This document shows, piece by piece, positions 50,471 through 59,803 of a stretch of DNA of 64,000 bases (its first letter is position 1; each line of letters begins with the position of its first letter). Under the pieces are notes generated by a model. The model was not told where the DNA came from, made no database searches, and saw nothing but the letters and a program-made list of their open reading frames with translations. The stretch is from Saccharibacillus soli (GTDB lineage Bacteria; Bacillota; Bacilli; Paenibacillales; Paenibacillaceae), in assembly GCA_002189105.1 (NCBI GenBank), contig NIOB01000006.1:248001-312000 (forward strand). Reading direction: 5' to 3'. The position numbers were made by a program, and so were the translations under genes.

Positions 50471-50971
50471 TTATCGGCGGTTGAACGAAAATCCTTCTTC
50501 TGCCAGATATTCTTCGGCTTCCTCGCGTGTCTCGAACGCCATTTCCAGACTTTGCCCGGAGTAGAGGAAGAACGTCTCTTCTTCAAACTTCAGCACCAGC
50601 TCCTGGCCTTCGTTATCCGTCCAGATCTCATCTTGCGAAGTGGAAGAAGACGTTACCGCAGCTGATTTTGGCTTGGAGGCGGAAGCTCCACCTACCGGGG
50701 ACAGCGAGCGAATCGAAGCGTCGATGATCTCCCTAAGCTGCGCTTCCGAGAAGTCACGGACGTTAACAAAGCCTTTGTCGTCCGTCTCGTAGTCGCCCAC
50801 CAGCCCGGCAAATACATAACCGTTGCCATTCGGATGGAAGCGATAGCCGACGGTCTTCTTGTCATGCACACTGCCTTCAAAATGATAGTTCACGCGTCCC
50901 AGCGACACATCGCGCCGTTCCAGTTCGGGGAATGAGTCCAGGATCGCCAGTTTTTGTTCAAAAGTAAGCAT
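50471..50971 (-). CDS. Uncharacterised small soluble protein
   Basis: A 166-residue protein I do not recognise. N-terminal part (1-85) is mixed alpha/beta with a VNYHFEGSVHDKK strand and HPNGNGYVFAG; a Ser/Ala/Lys-rich linker (about 95-112) leads to an acidic C-terminal part ending in REEAEEYLAEEGF. No signal or membrane segment. A TATAAT (minus strand, 51013-51018) with TGG before it forms an extended -10 upstream. Convergent with the LURP-one gene. Confidence 0.6.
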   Translation of the reverse strand: MLTFEQKLAILDSFPELERRDVSLGRVNYHFEGSVHDKKTVGYRFHPNGNGYVFAGLVGDYETDDKGFVNVRDFSEAQLREIIDASIRSLSPVGGASASKPKSAAVTSSSTSQDEIWTDNEGQELVLKFEEETFFLYSGQSLEMAFETREEAEEYLAEEGFSFNRR

Positions 50972-51012
50972 GGGAATATAAACCTCCAGTGGAGTGAATG
51001 GATCTGCTCGTC

Positions 51013-51034
51013 ATTATACCATAGGCGCTATGGA
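51013..51034 (-). promoter_or_regulatory. Extended -10 promoter with adjacent palindrome
   Basis: On the minus strand TGG-TATAAT occupies 51013-51021. Next to it lies the perfect palindrome CCATAG-GCG-CTATGG (51019-51033), which may be an operator for the small gene downstream. Confidence 0.45.
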
Positions 51035-51073
51035 GAAATGAGGTGCATTTCCCGATAAGGCGGATTGGCACTT

Positions 51074-51853
51074 CTACAGCAGCCCGGCGAGTTTCAGACC
51101 ATGAGCGATTCCGTCATCTTCATTGGTCTTGGTGACCCATTTGGCGACGGCCTGGATTTCGGGCAGTCCGTTACCCATCGCTACGCTGTTCGGGATGCCG
51201 CTGAGCATCTCCATATCATTCAACGCATCGCCGAACGCATATTGACGCTCAGGTGGAATTCCCAGTTTCTCCGTGATCTTGCGGATGCCTTCAAGCTTGC
51301 TCCCACCTGCCGGAAGGACGTCGGCGGAGATGGGACTCCAGCGGATGAAGGAGAGCGCCGGGAAGATCTCGTCGTACAGACGTTGATCTTCTTCACTGCA
51401 AAATAGCGACGCTTGATAGACGAACCCTTTCTGGTAGAACAGCGGATCGGGTGCAGCAAGCGACACATAATTCAGCAGCAACCCAAATCCTTGGGCGACG
51501 AACTCGTCGTCCGGCACGGTCGCCTTCATCTCTTCATCGTCGATCAGAATCACCGGATGATTGTGTTTGAGGGCGATGTCGGTCATCTGCTCCAACGAAC
51601 GCTTGTCGATGGGGTTCGTATAGATGACCTGGCCGTTCAAGACGACGTATTGCCCGCTGTAGCTGACGTAGGTATCAATGCCGAGATCTTCACGAAGTTC
51701 CCTGAACATAAACTGCGGACGTCCCGTAGCGATGGCCACGATATGTCCCTGCCTTTTTAACTCTTCAATGGCTGCACGTGTGGAAGGTTGTACGTTTTTT
51801 TTCTCATCCACCAGCGTGCCATCAATATCAAAAAAGATAATGCTTTGCTCCAT
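51074..51853 (-). CDS. Cof-type HAD-IIB family phosphatase, copy 1
   Basis: A 259-residue HAD hydrolase of the Cof/YidA type: FFDIDGTL nucleophile motif at the N terminus, ATGRP motif II, KLEGI Lys motif and GDALNDMEM metal-binding motif IV. Members dephosphorylate sugar phosphates or flavin/vitamin phosphates. ATG 51853 starts exactly before the motif; the longer frame has no support. A close paralog lies directly upstream on the same strand. Confidence 0.88.
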   Translation of the reverse strand: MEQSIIFFDIDGTLVDEKKNVQPSTRAAIEELKRQGHIVAIATGRPQFMFRELREDLGIDTYVSYSGQYVVLNGQVIYTNPIDKRSLEQMTDIALKHNHPVILIDDEEMKATVPDDEFVAQGFGLLLNYVSLAAPDPLFYQKGFVYQASLFCSEEDQRLYDEIFPALSFIRWSPISADVLPAGGSKLEGIRKITEKLGIPPERQYAFGDALNDMEMLSGIPNSVAMGNGLPEIQAVAKWVTKTNEDDGIAHGLKLAGLL

Positions 51854-51924
51854 GATTAGCCCCCGTTCTCTTTTCTTTCGATTGATGCTTCCGGCAGTTT
51901 GCACGTCCGAACGCAATGACAGAA

Positions 51925-52713
51925 CTACAGCAGCCCCGCCAGCTTCAGTCCGTGAGCGATGCCGTCTTCATCATTGGATGTGGTGATCCATTTTGCCGCT
52001 TCTTTGGCTTCGGGCAGTCCATTGCCCATCGCTACGCTGTTCGGGATGCCGCGAAGCATCTCCAGATCGTTCAGCGCATCACCAAACGCATATTGGCGCT
52101 CCAGTGGAATCCCCAGCTTCTCGGTGATCTTGAGGATGCCTTTGAACTTGCTGCCTCCGGAAGGAAGAACGTCTACCGAGAACGGATGCCAGCGGATGAA
52201 ATCGAAGGTCTCTACTAGCGATTCATAGGGTTTCTCTTCTCCTTCTGCGCAGAACAGAAGCGATTGATAGATCGGGCGTTCCTTATAATACAGCGGGTCA
52301 TGGGTAGGCAGGATTCCGACTTGCAGAGTGCCGATACTTTCGCTGACGCGATCGCTGTCAGGTACATTAGCACGCATAGCTTCATGGTCCATATAGACGA
52401 CGGCATGATTATGATTGAGTGCAAGATCGGTCAGCGTCTCCAGCGCCTGAGCGTTGAGAGGATTGGTGAACAGCACTTGTCCTTCCAGTACCACATAGGA
52501 GCCGTTGTAGCTGACATAGGTGTCAATGTCCAGTTCCTCACGAATATGATCGAAAAAGAATGGAGCACGTCCAGTGGCAATTGCGACGATGTGTCCTTTT
52601 TCCTTGAGTTCAGCGATAGCCTGACGGGTAGAATCATTGATTTGCTTATTGTCATTGAGCAGGGTACCATCGAGGTCAAAAAAAACGATGCTTTTTTCTT
52701 GCGAATTTTCCAT
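51925..52713 (-). CDS. Cof-type HAD-IIB family phosphatase, copy 2
   Basis: A 262-residue paralog of the preceding gene, with FFDLDGTL, ATGRAP, KFKGI and GDALNDLEM. The two proteins are similar over their entire length and end identically (DGIAHGLKLAGLL), indicating tandem duplication. ATG 52713 has GGAGGG about 9 nt upstream. An extended -10 on the minus strand (TGG-TATACT, 52873-52881) may drive both genes. Confidence 0.88.
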   Translation of the reverse strand: MENSQEKSIVFFDLDGTLLNDNKQINDSTRQAIAELKEKGHIVAIATGRAPFFFDHIREELDIDTYVSYNGSYVVLEGQVLFTNPLNAQALETLTDLALNHNHAVVYMDHEAMRANVPDSDRVSESIGTLQVGILPTHDPLYYKERPIYQSLLFCAEGEEKPYESLVETFDFIRWHPFSVDVLPSGGSKFKGILKITEKLGIPLERQYAFGDALNDLEMLRGIPNSVAMGNGLPEAKEAAKWITTSNDEDGIAHGLKLAGLL

Positions 52714-53124
52714 GCGGTTTTCCCTCCGTGTGCGGATGTCAAGACAAGGATCTCCTCCCTGTCTTGCGTTCGCGTTATCTGTCTGATTGTCTTCTGTTTG
52801 ATGGGGCGAATGGGTCTTTGATCTGATCTCTATAGGGATCTCTTTGTTTATCGAGTGCTCTCTGTCTCTTTCAGTATACCATGAGCAGGCGCTCCGAATC
52901 TTTGGGTTCCACATGATCGAGCGCCAGATTCCAACTTTTTCACGGGGGATTGGCTTTTGGATGAGCAGGGAGCAGACCCATTGGTCATTTTGAGGTTCCT
53001 TCAAGCGCAGACAACCGAGTTATGCTATAATAAGTCCGGATTCAAGATGTAAGCGTTATCAGTAAGTGAGCAAGGTTCCCTGATGAGGACTTTGCGCCAA
53101 TACCGTATCCTCAGGAGGTAGACA
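52714..53124. other. Divergent promoter region between HAD genes and malic enzyme
   Basis: 411 bp without a gene. It holds a minus-strand extended -10 (TATACT at 52873-52878) for the HAD pair and a plus-strand extended -10, TGC-TATAAT (53023-53031), for malic enzyme. Nothing else was recognised. Confidence 0.6.
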
Positions 53125-54531
53125 ATGGCCCTTGGAACGAGCATGATTATACGTTTGCAGATGGACAAGAAACAGGTAACGTTCGGAGAGGTAGCAGGTG
53201 CGATTGGCGACGGCGGCGGAGACGTGGTAGCGATCGACGTCATTCACGCCAGTCCGGATCATACCATCCGCGACTTGACGGTGAATCTGCCGGATAAAAT
53301 GCGGGAGTCGGTGCTGGAGGCTGTGGAAGCTCTGCCGGGAACCACCATCGTCAATGTGTCCGACCGTACATTCCTGGCGCATCTGGGCGGGAAGATTGAG
53401 ATTCAATCAAAGTCTCCGGTCAAGAACCGTGAAGATCTGTCCAATGTCTATACGCCAGGGGTAGCCAAGGTCTGCCGTGCGATTCATGAAGACCCGCAGA
53501 AGGCCTTTACACTGACGATCAAACGCAACACGGTTGCTGTGGTCTCCGATGGTACGGCGGTGCTGGGGCTGGGTGACATTGGGCCAAGGGCTGCGATGCC
53601 GGTCATGGAAGGCAAGGCCATGCTGTTCAAGCAGTTTGCCGGGGTGGATGCGTTCCCGATCTGCCTGGATACCAAGGATACCGAGGAGATTATTCGGACG
53701 ATCAAGCTGATTGCGCCTGCGTTTGGCGGGATCAACCTGGAGGACATTGGTTCGCCGCGCTGCTTTGAGATTGAACGTCGATTGAATGAAGAACTGGACA
53801 TCCCGGTGTTCCATGACGATCAGCACGGAACGGCGGTCGTCGTGCTTGCCGGGCTGCTAAATGCGCTGCGAATTGTGGGGAAAAAGCTGGAGGACGCGAA
53901 GATCGTTCTGCTGGGCGTAGGAGCAGCAGGCTCGGCCTGCATCAAGATGATGCTGTCTGCGGGCGCCCGCAACGTCATTGCCGTTGACCGCTGCGGCGCC
54001 CTGCACAAGGCGGAGAAATACGACAATGAGATGTGGGATTGGATCGCGGATAACTGCAATCCCAATGGCGAACAAGGCGATCTAAAACAGGTCATCACGG
54101 GAGCGGATGTCTTCATCGGAGTCTCACGGCCGAATCTGCTCACGCTGGAGCATATCCAGTCGATGGCCCCCGATCCGATTGTCTTCGCCATGGCCAATCC
54201 CGACCCGGAGATTGACCCGGAATTGGCGGAAACGCATGTCCGCGTACTGGCTACAGGCCGCAGTGACTTCCCGAACCAGATCAACAACGTGCTCTGCTTC
54301 CCGGGCATGTTCCGGGGAGCATTGGACTGCCGCGCTCTGACCATCAACGAAGAGATGAAAGTTGCCGCTGCCCAGGCAATCGCTTCGGTCGTGGAAGATG
54401 ATGAACTGAATGAACAGTACATCATTCCAAGCGTATTCAACGACAAAGTGGTGGATCGAATCCGCGACGCGGTGGTGGCTGCTGCGCTGCGTACCGGGGT
54501 GGCCCGCCGTACGCCGCCGGAGTTCCGTTAA
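53125..54531 (+). CDS. NAD(P)-dependent malic enzyme with N-terminal ACT-like domain
   Basis: A 468-residue enzyme converting malate to pyruvate and CO2. An ACT-like domain (1-80) precedes the malic enzyme core: NVYTPGVA, VSDGTAVLGLGDIGP, the catalytic Lys in EGKAMLFK, EDIGSPRCFEIE (usually EDI-AP), FHDDQHGTA and the dinucleotide-binding GVGAAGSACI. AGGAGGT lies 8 nt before the ATG. Cofactor preference cannot be read. cutC follows within 20 bp, so the two may be co-transcribed. Confidence 0.93.
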   Translation: MALGTSMIIRLQMDKKQVTFGEVAGAIGDGGGDVVAIDVIHASPDHTIRDLTVNLPDKMRESVLEAVEALPGTTIVNVSDRTFLAHLGGKIEIQSKSPVKNREDLSNVYTPGVAKVCRAIHEDPQKAFTLTIKRNTVAVVSDGTAVLGLGDIGPRAAMPVMEGKAMLFKQFAGVDAFPICLDTKDTEEIIRTIKLIAPAFGGINLEDIGSPRCFEIERRLNEELDIPVFHDDQHGTAVVVLAGLLNALRIVGKKLEDAKIVLLGVGAAGSACIKMMLSAGARNVIAVDRCGALHKAEKYDNEMWDWIADNCNPNGEQGDLKQVITGADVFIGVSRPNLLTLEHIQSMAPDPIVFAMANPDPEIDPELAETHVRVLATGRSDFPNQINNVLCFPGMFRGALDCRALTINEEMKVAAAQAIASVVEDDELNEQYIIPSVFNDKVVDRIRDAVVAAALRTGVARRTPPEFR

Positions 54532-54550
54532 GCCGCGAGGAGGGCGCCAG

Positions 54551-55252
54551 ATGCTGCTTGAAGTGATTGCCTGCACGCCGGAGGATGCCGCGGCAGCGGA
54601 AAGGGGAGGCGCAGACCGGATCGAGTGGATCGCCGATCCGCTGTCCGGCGGCGTGACGCCGGACCTGTCCTGCGCGGCGGCGATGCGCCGCGCGGTGCAG
54701 GTGCCGATCCGCGTCATGGTTCGGACGCGGGGAGGCGGGTTCGTCTACAGCGAAGACGAACAGGAGCAGATGCGGCGGGACATTCGCCGCATCGCCGCCG
54801 CAGGCGGACTTGACGTCGTGACCGGCGCGTTGACGCCGGAAGGGACGGTGGATGCGTCCGCCCTCGCCGGACTGCTGAACGCGGGGCCGAGCCTCGCGTT
54901 CACGTTTCACCGCGCGTTCGATGAGGCCGCAGACCTCGACCGCGCGCTGGAGGTGCTGTCCGTCTATCCGCAGGTGACGGACGTGTTGACCTCGGGCGGA
55001 GCGCGAAACGCGCCCGAGGGCAGTGGCCGGCTGGCAGAGCTGCTGCGCCGCTCCGCAGGGCGGCCGCCGCGAATCCTCGCCGGCGCGGGCCTGACGGAAA
55101 GGAATCTGCGTCCGTTCCTCGACGCGACCAGCGCGGAGCGCATCCACATCGGGTCGGCCGCCCGATATGGGAGCGACCCACTCGCGCCGGTTGATCCCGA
55201 GCGCGTGCTTGCCATCCGCCGGATCATGGAGGACTGGGCGGCGCAGCGTTAG
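54551..55252 (+). CDS. cutC: CutC-family copper homeostasis protein
   Basis: A 233-residue TIM-barrel protein with the CutC pattern: EVIACTPEDAAAAERGGADRIE (beginning), GGVTPDL, IRVMVRTRGG, TFHRAFDE and VLTSGG. Linked to copper tolerance in other bacteria; biochemical role unsettled. GAGGAGGG precedes the ATG at 54551. Local GC is much higher than in the neighbours. It is 19 bp after the malic enzyme stop. Confidence 0.9.
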   Translation: MLLEVIACTPEDAAAAERGGADRIEWIADPLSGGVTPDLSCAAAMRRAVQVPIRVMVRTRGGGFVYSEDEQEQMRRDIRRIAAAGGLDVVTGALTPEGTVDASALAGLLNAGPSLAFTFHRAFDEAADLDRALEVLSVYPQVTDVLTSGGARNAPEGSGRLAELLRRSAGRPPRILAGAGLTERNLRPFLDATSAERIHIGSAARYGSDPLAPVDPERVLAIRRIMEDWAAQR

Positions 55253-55446
55253 CGCCGCTTATCCTGCTGAAACTCGAACGTATTCCAGTGATTCGCTTTC
55301 GGGGCAGTAGTCATCGAAGGGATGAGCCAAACCCGATCGGCTTGGGCACTGGGAAATGGGAAGACGCAGGCAAGGTTCAATGGCTTACCCAGGCAATCAA
55401 CCGGATCTCATTCCCCAAATCTTTTCAGTCCCTTTGGCTTACAGCA

Positions 55447-55477
55447 CCGTGGAGAGGCTTTCCTCCCACGGTTTTTT
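55447..55477 (+). terminator. Terminator downstream of cutC
   Basis: CCGTGG-GAGG pairs with CCTC-CCACGG, and six T follow; about 195 bp after the cutC stop. Confidence 0.8.
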
Positions 55478-55634
55478 GGCATGGAGTCGAGTGGAACAAG
55501 GCACAATAGGCAGGCGAGAAGTCCGTGTGTTGGCTCCTGTTGTTCATATCTGAACATGCTCCTCTCCACATGCCAAATCCTTCGGTTCCACCACCTGTAT
55601 TCCACCGTTCGTTCCTCCTTTTCCCAAAAAACGC

Positions 55635-55664
55635 TTGCATTTCAGATCTCGTTCCTGATATATT
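55635..55664 (+). promoter_or_regulatory. Promoter of the ABC exporter operon
   Basis: TTGCAT (55635-55640), 18-bp spacer, TATATT (55659-55664); leader of about 70 nt to the first ATG. Confidence 0.7.
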
Positions 55665-55738
55665 AGTGACCTTCTCTTTTTTTCACCTTGTCTGAAGTGG
55701 ACGTTTACCGTCAACACAAAGCTTATCGGAGGTGTCAC

Positions 55739-56539
55739 ATGATTTCTTTCAGGAGCAATACCCGGCTTTATTTGGCGCTGGCTTCCAAGGCCTACGCCCG
55801 CAACATCCAGTACAGAAGCTCGCATCTGCTGCATAACTTTGCGAGTGCCGCCTTCGGCTATCTGTACGCCTGCATCTGGATCGGGCTCGGTCGGGACCAC
55901 TCTCTCGGCGAATACGGCACGCATGGCATGATGCAGTATATCACCTTCACCCAGACCTCGCTCTGGGTCGCCAGCTTCACCACGGTTGGACTTGGGATTC
56001 CCCAGTCCGTTCGCACCGGGCAGATCTCGCTGGATCTGATGCGCCCCGTGCATCTGTTCCCGCATCTCATGGCGAAGGAATGGGGGCAGATCGCCTATCA
56101 GTTTCTGTACAAGTCCATCCCCATCTATCTGGTCATGCTGCTGGCTCTCGGCCTGACGCCGGTAGATGGAGGACGCACGCTGCCGATTGCACTGCTGGCA
56201 CTGGCGGGTTCGGCGTATATGGGCATCTGCATGGGCTACATGATCGGGGTTAGCGCCCTGTGGACGACTGAATCATCCTGGCTGCATTGGAGCAACCAGG
56301 CGCTGATGAATCTATTGGCCGGATTTTTTATTCCTCTTCAGTGGCTTCCCGTCTGGCTTCAGCAGATCGCATGGGCTTCTCCTTATCCGTTCATGCTCTA
56401 CGCGCCCACGCAGTTCTATCTGGGTAAAGGCAATCCGCTCAACCTGCTTGGAACGCTGGCCTGGTGCATCGTGCTGACGATATGCTGTCTGCTGCTCACC
56501 CGTGTAATGCGGCGCAAGGTGGAGGTGCAGGGCGGATGA
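55739..56539 (+). CDS. ABC-2 type permease, subunit 1
   Basis: A 266-residue membrane protein with about six helices of the ABC-2/DUF990 type. GGAGGTG lies 5-6 nt before the ATG at 55739, and the longer frame upstream has no ribosome site. Its stop overlaps the next ATG (ATGA). Together with the next two genes it forms a permease-permease-ATPase exporter; substrate unknown. Confidence 0.85.
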   Translation: MISFRSNTRLYLALASKAYARNIQYRSSHLLHNFASAAFGYLYACIWIGLGRDHSLGEYGTHGMMQYITFTQTSLWVASFTTVGLGIPQSVRTGQISLDLMRPVHLFPHLMAKEWGQIAYQFLYKSIPIYLVMLLALGLTPVDGGRTLPIALLALAGSAYMGICMGYMIGVSALWTTESSWLHWSNQALMNLLAGFFIPLQWLPVWLQQIAWASPYPFMLYAPTQFYLGKGNPLNLLGTLAWCIVLTICCLLLTRVMRRKVEVQGG

Positions 56540-57384
56540 AGATGCAGACGAACCCATCGACACGAATTCGCACTGAACGAAGAACAGTCATCCGGAATTA
56601 CATAAGGCTCTACCTGCTTCTCATTCGCACCAGTGTACGCAGCCGGATGCAGTATCGGTTTAATTTCGCCTTTGGCACCGTGCTGGCGGCGATTATTCAG
56701 CTGTCCGAATTTCTTATGGTGGCGATTGTCTTGGCGAAGTTCGGCGCGGTACGCGGCTGGTCGATGTATGAAGTGGGGTATCTGTTTGCGCTGATGACCC
56801 TCGCCAAGACCCTCTACCGCACGTTCGGCAACGAAGTGCATAATCTGGAACGCTATCTGGTCGAAGGGGAGCTGGATCAACTGCTGACCAAGCCGCTTCC
56901 GGTGCTGCTGTCCCTGATGCCGCGTGGTTTCCGACTGATGCCAGGCGAGCTGCTTCAGAGCGGGGCCATTCTCACCTGGGCAATGGGCGCCATGATGCGC
57001 AGCGGACAGATTACGTGGTGGGCGATTCCCCAGACCTTATTCGCGGTGTTTACCGGCGGCCTCATTCTGTTTGCGATTGGGATGGCGACGGCGGCATGCG
57101 GATTCTGGACGACCCGGATCTCCATGCTGCAAAACATGACGGAGGACGCCGCGCAGACAGCGGCGCGTTATCCGCTGACGCTGTATCCGGGCTGGATGTC
57201 GGGCTTGATGCTGACGGCGATTCCTGTTGGATTGGTGAGTTACGTACCGGCGCTGTACATCCTCCGAGGGGAGCTTGGCGTGTGGGTATTCCCGCTGCTG
57301 GCGGCGGCTTCGTGTCTGGCGGTGCTGCTGGCGCTGGCGTTCTGGCGGTTTGGGATCAGCAAATATCAGAGTACGGGAAGCTGA
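56536..57384 (+). CDS. ABC-2 type permease, subunit 2
   Basis: A 282-residue membrane protein with about six helices, preceded by a basic N-terminal tail. It follows the DUF990-type pattern (LERYLVEGELDQLLTKP). ATG 56536 overlaps the preceding stop. Forms a heteromeric channel with subunit 1. Confidence 0.85.
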   Translation: MKMQTNPSTRIRTERRTVIRNYIRLYLLLIRTSVRSRMQYRFNFAFGTVLAAIIQLSEFLMVAIVLAKFGAVRGWSMYEVGYLFALMTLAKTLYRTFGNEVHNLERYLVEGELDQLLTKPLPVLLSLMPRGFRLMPGELLQSGAILTWAMGAMMRSGQITWWAIPQTLFAVFTGGLILFAIGMATAACGFWTTRISMLQNMTEDAAQTAARYPLTLYPGWMSGLMLTAIPVGLVSYVPALYILRGELGVWVFPLLAAASCLAVLLALAFWRFGISKYQSTGS

Positions 57385-57400
57385 GAGGAGGCGCAGCACG

Positions 57401-58405
57401 ATGAATACAGTCATGCAGAGCCAGGCAGCGATCGAAGCGGTCGGTCTGAACAAGCAGTTCAGGACGCCGATCGTTGCCGAAGGCAAATTCGCGGGGATTC
57501 GTTCGTTATTCTCGCGTAAATATATCGTCAAAGAAGCGGTGCAGGACATCGGGTTTACGGTGGAAAAAGGAGACTTCGTCGGCTACATCGGCCCCAATGG
57601 GGCCGGGAAGTCCACGACGATCAAGATGCTAACCGGCATCCTGCATCCGTCTTCGGGAAAAGTCATGCTGTCGGGCATCGACCCGCATCGGGATCGCACT
57701 CGATGTGCGTCGAGAATCGGCGTGGTGTTCGGGCAGCGCAGCCAGCTCTGGTGGGATCTTCCCGTCAAGGACTCTTACGACATTCTGGCGCATATGTATG
57801 GGGTGGCTGACGAGGATAAGCGCCGCCGACTGGCGCAGTTCGACGAACTGCTGTCGCTTGGCGAGTTCTGGGAGACGCCCGTACGCAAGCTGTCATTGGG
57901 ACAGCGGATGCGGGCAGACATTGCGGCAGCGATGCTGCATGATCCCGATCTGCTGTTCCTGGATGAGCCAACGATCGGACTGGATGTGAACGCCAAGCGG
58001 AACATTCGGAGCTTTTTGAAGACGTTAAATGAAGAATTCGGCAAGACTATTCTGCTCACTACCCACGATATGGATGACATCGAGCAGCTGTGCCGCCGGG
58101 TGATGGTGATTGGCGGTGGGCGGCTGACCTATGATGGCACGATCGAAGGGCTGCGTCGGGAGATTGGACTGCCGACCGAGATTAAGGTTACATATCGGGA
58201 TGGCTATCGGCTGCCGGATGCCATGACCGAATCTTCGCACATGCAGATTGTGTCGCGCAGCGAAGATACGTTGACGGTCGAGGTGAATCGGCAGGAAGTC
58301 CGCACGATGGACGCGCTGCGTCAGCTGGGACATTGGGGCGAGATTGATGACGTGGAGATGCGCGAGCCTGATTTTGAAGAAATTATTCGACGGGTGTACG
58401 GCTGA
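57401..58405 (+). CDS. ABC transporter ATP-binding protein of the exporter
   Basis: A 334-residue ATPase: Walker A GPNGAGKST, Q-loop FGQRSQLWWDLP, signature LSLGQRM, Walker B LLFLDEP, switch His in TTHDM, and a C-terminal extension of about 95 residues typical of ABC-2 drug or lipid exporters. GAGGAGG precedes the ATG at 57401, 16 bp after the permease stop. Confidence 0.93.
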   Translation: MNTVMQSQAAIEAVGLNKQFRTPIVAEGKFAGIRSLFSRKYIVKEAVQDIGFTVEKGDFVGYIGPNGAGKSTTIKMLTGILHPSSGKVMLSGIDPHRDRTRCASRIGVVFGQRSQLWWDLPVKDSYDILAHMYGVADEDKRRRLAQFDELLSLGEFWETPVRKLSLGQRMRADIAAAMLHDPDLLFLDEPTIGLDVNAKRNIRSFLKTLNEEFGKTILLTTHDMDDIEQLCRRVMVIGGGRLTYDGTIEGLRREIGLPTEIKVTYRDGYRLPDAMTESSHMQIVSRSEDTLTVEVNRQEVRTMDALRQLGHWGEIDDVEMREPDFEEIIRRVYG

Positions 58406-58414
58406 AGCATGAAA

Positions 58415-58448
58415 AAGGCGGACCGGGGAGATCGTCCCCTGTTCGCCT
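58415..58448. terminator. Terminator shared by the ABC exporter and the convergent gene
   Basis: A 15-bp stem with one or two mismatches (58415-58429 with 58434-58448). Confidence 0.8.
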
Positions 58449-58488
58449 TACTTTTATGCTTCCAATAGGCTTCTAAATCAGTGTGTTT

Positions 58489-59748
58489 CTAATCCTCCAG
58501 CCGAAAAGCCTGCAAACGACCTTCCGCTTGCAGATCGATAAACAACGCCGCATCAGGATGATAGATGGCCTCATAAAATTCACGGGTGGTGACGGGTTCT
58601 GGAGCGGCTGTATAGGCCGTCTCGGAGGCTGGCTCGTCTACAATCTGACCGGAATCTGTACCTGTGCCAGATGCGGTGGACATAGGCGGCAGCTGCCAGA
58701 CATGCAGCGGCACCGACCGTCCCCAGAAGAACAGCCGATCTCCCGCCACCGCCATGTCTCCCAGTGGGTAAGGGAAACATTCCGAACTGGGCACAAATGC
58801 GGTGGAGCGCAGGTAGGAAGGGACATTTTTCGCTGCGTAGAATAACTGCCCGGTGGGGACGTGGTAGATAACAACGACAGGTTTGCTGCCAAACTCTTCG
58901 TAGTCTTCCTCATCCAGTAGATCTGTGTCTACTCTACCCCAGAGCGCCAGGTGTTCGTGATCGACCCAGGCCGCGGGCAGATCCCAATCTTCCGTCTGGA
59001 AAAAATGATGCAGGGAGCTTCCATTCTCCGAAGCCCATGGCTGATTCAGCCATTCCCGCAGCGACCAGGCGCCTACAAGACCTACAGGCTGCCAGACCCA
59101 TCCGGTGTCGGCGATCTGGCTTCCATCCGGCGACACATGGAGCCTGCCGTGAAAATAGTTTAGAAACGGTAGGGAATGGCCGTCGGATTCGGTCGAGGAC
59201 TCTCCGGCCTCATCAGAATCCGGCAGCGGTCGGGAGGCAAGAGATTGCAGAGAAGGCAGTTCGGTCAGCTCCAGCCGATTCCAGTCGGAGCCGTGAATCA
59301 GGATCGTCTGCTGATCCAACTGGGCAAAGGCCAGTGGGAAGACGCTTTTATCGGTGTAATAGTCACCCCGTTCGAGCTGGATCAACTCCTTCGCCGGTTC
59401 AACTGGAGAATGGGGAAGGGCGAATACCACGGCATATCGGCCAAATCGATTCGATACCGCTGCATAACGTCCTTGATGGTCGGTGACGATCTGGACAGGC
59501 TTGAGCGGATCGAAGTCAGGGATATGTAGGGACGTCAATAACCTCACGGTTCCCTGTAACAGGGATACATGCAGCAGCTCTGCCCGGTCATTGACGGCAA
59601 GCAGCTCACAGTGAGAAGAAGCAGTTCCCTGCACCTCCGCCGGTTCCGCTGTTGCAGAGATGGCGCCGCCATGCGTCAGCGGATGAATGGCGGTGATCCG
59701 ACCGGCGGAAGAGGGCAGGGCGGGAAGTGGAACAGCAATCAGTGACAT
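58489..59748 (-). CDS. Uncharacterised beta-rich protein
   Basis: A 419-residue soluble protein with no recognised family. It shows repeated short beta strands ending in GRYAAVSN, ADTGWVW-like and YHVPTGQLFYAAK motifs, consistent with a beta-propeller of the WD40/YncE kind. ATG 59748 is chosen (GAGG 9 nt upstream); the ATG at 59763 lacks a ribosome site. No signal peptide. It lies upstream of nothing obvious; function unknown. Confidence 0.55.
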   Translation of the reverse strand: MSLIAVPLPALPSSAGRITAIHPLTHGGAISATAEPAEVQGTASSHCELLAVNDRAELLHVSLLQGTVRLLTSLHIPDFDPLKPVQIVTDHQGRYAAVSNRFGRYAVVFALPHSPVEPAKELIQLERGDYYTDKSVFPLAFAQLDQQTILIHGSDWNRLELTELPSLQSLASRPLPDSDEAGESSTESDGHSLPFLNYFHGRLHVSPDGSQIADTGWVWQPVGLVGAWSLREWLNQPWASENGSSLHHFFQTEDWDLPAAWVDHEHLALWGRVDTDLLDEEDYEEFGSKPVVVIYHVPTGQLFYAAKNVPSYLRSTAFVPSSECFPYPLGDMAVAGDRLFFWGRSVPLHVWQLPPMSTASGTGTDSGQIVDEPASETAYTAAPEPVTTREFYEAIYHPDAALFIDLQAEGRLQAFRLED

Positions 59749-59803
59749 GATACAAGGCCTCATTTCTATAGCGTTCTTCAGCAGTCAGCAAGTGAGCTGT
59801 TTT

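Larger units (their letters stand above)
55253..55738. other. Gene-free region between cutC and the ABC exporter operon
   Basis: 486 bp. It contains the cutC-side terminator (55447-55477) and a good sigma-A promoter (55635-55664) for the exporter. The ORFs here are short, overlapping and without conserved features. Confidence 0.65.

Noticed and set aside
55253-55480. T-box or cobalamin riboswitch after cutC
   Set aside because: No T-box motif or B12-box could be found; the only clear structure is a simple terminator at 55447.
55288-55666. Short overlapping ORFs between cutC and the exporter operon
   Set aside because: Several frames overlap, none has a ribosome site or conserved features, and they span a terminator and a promoter.
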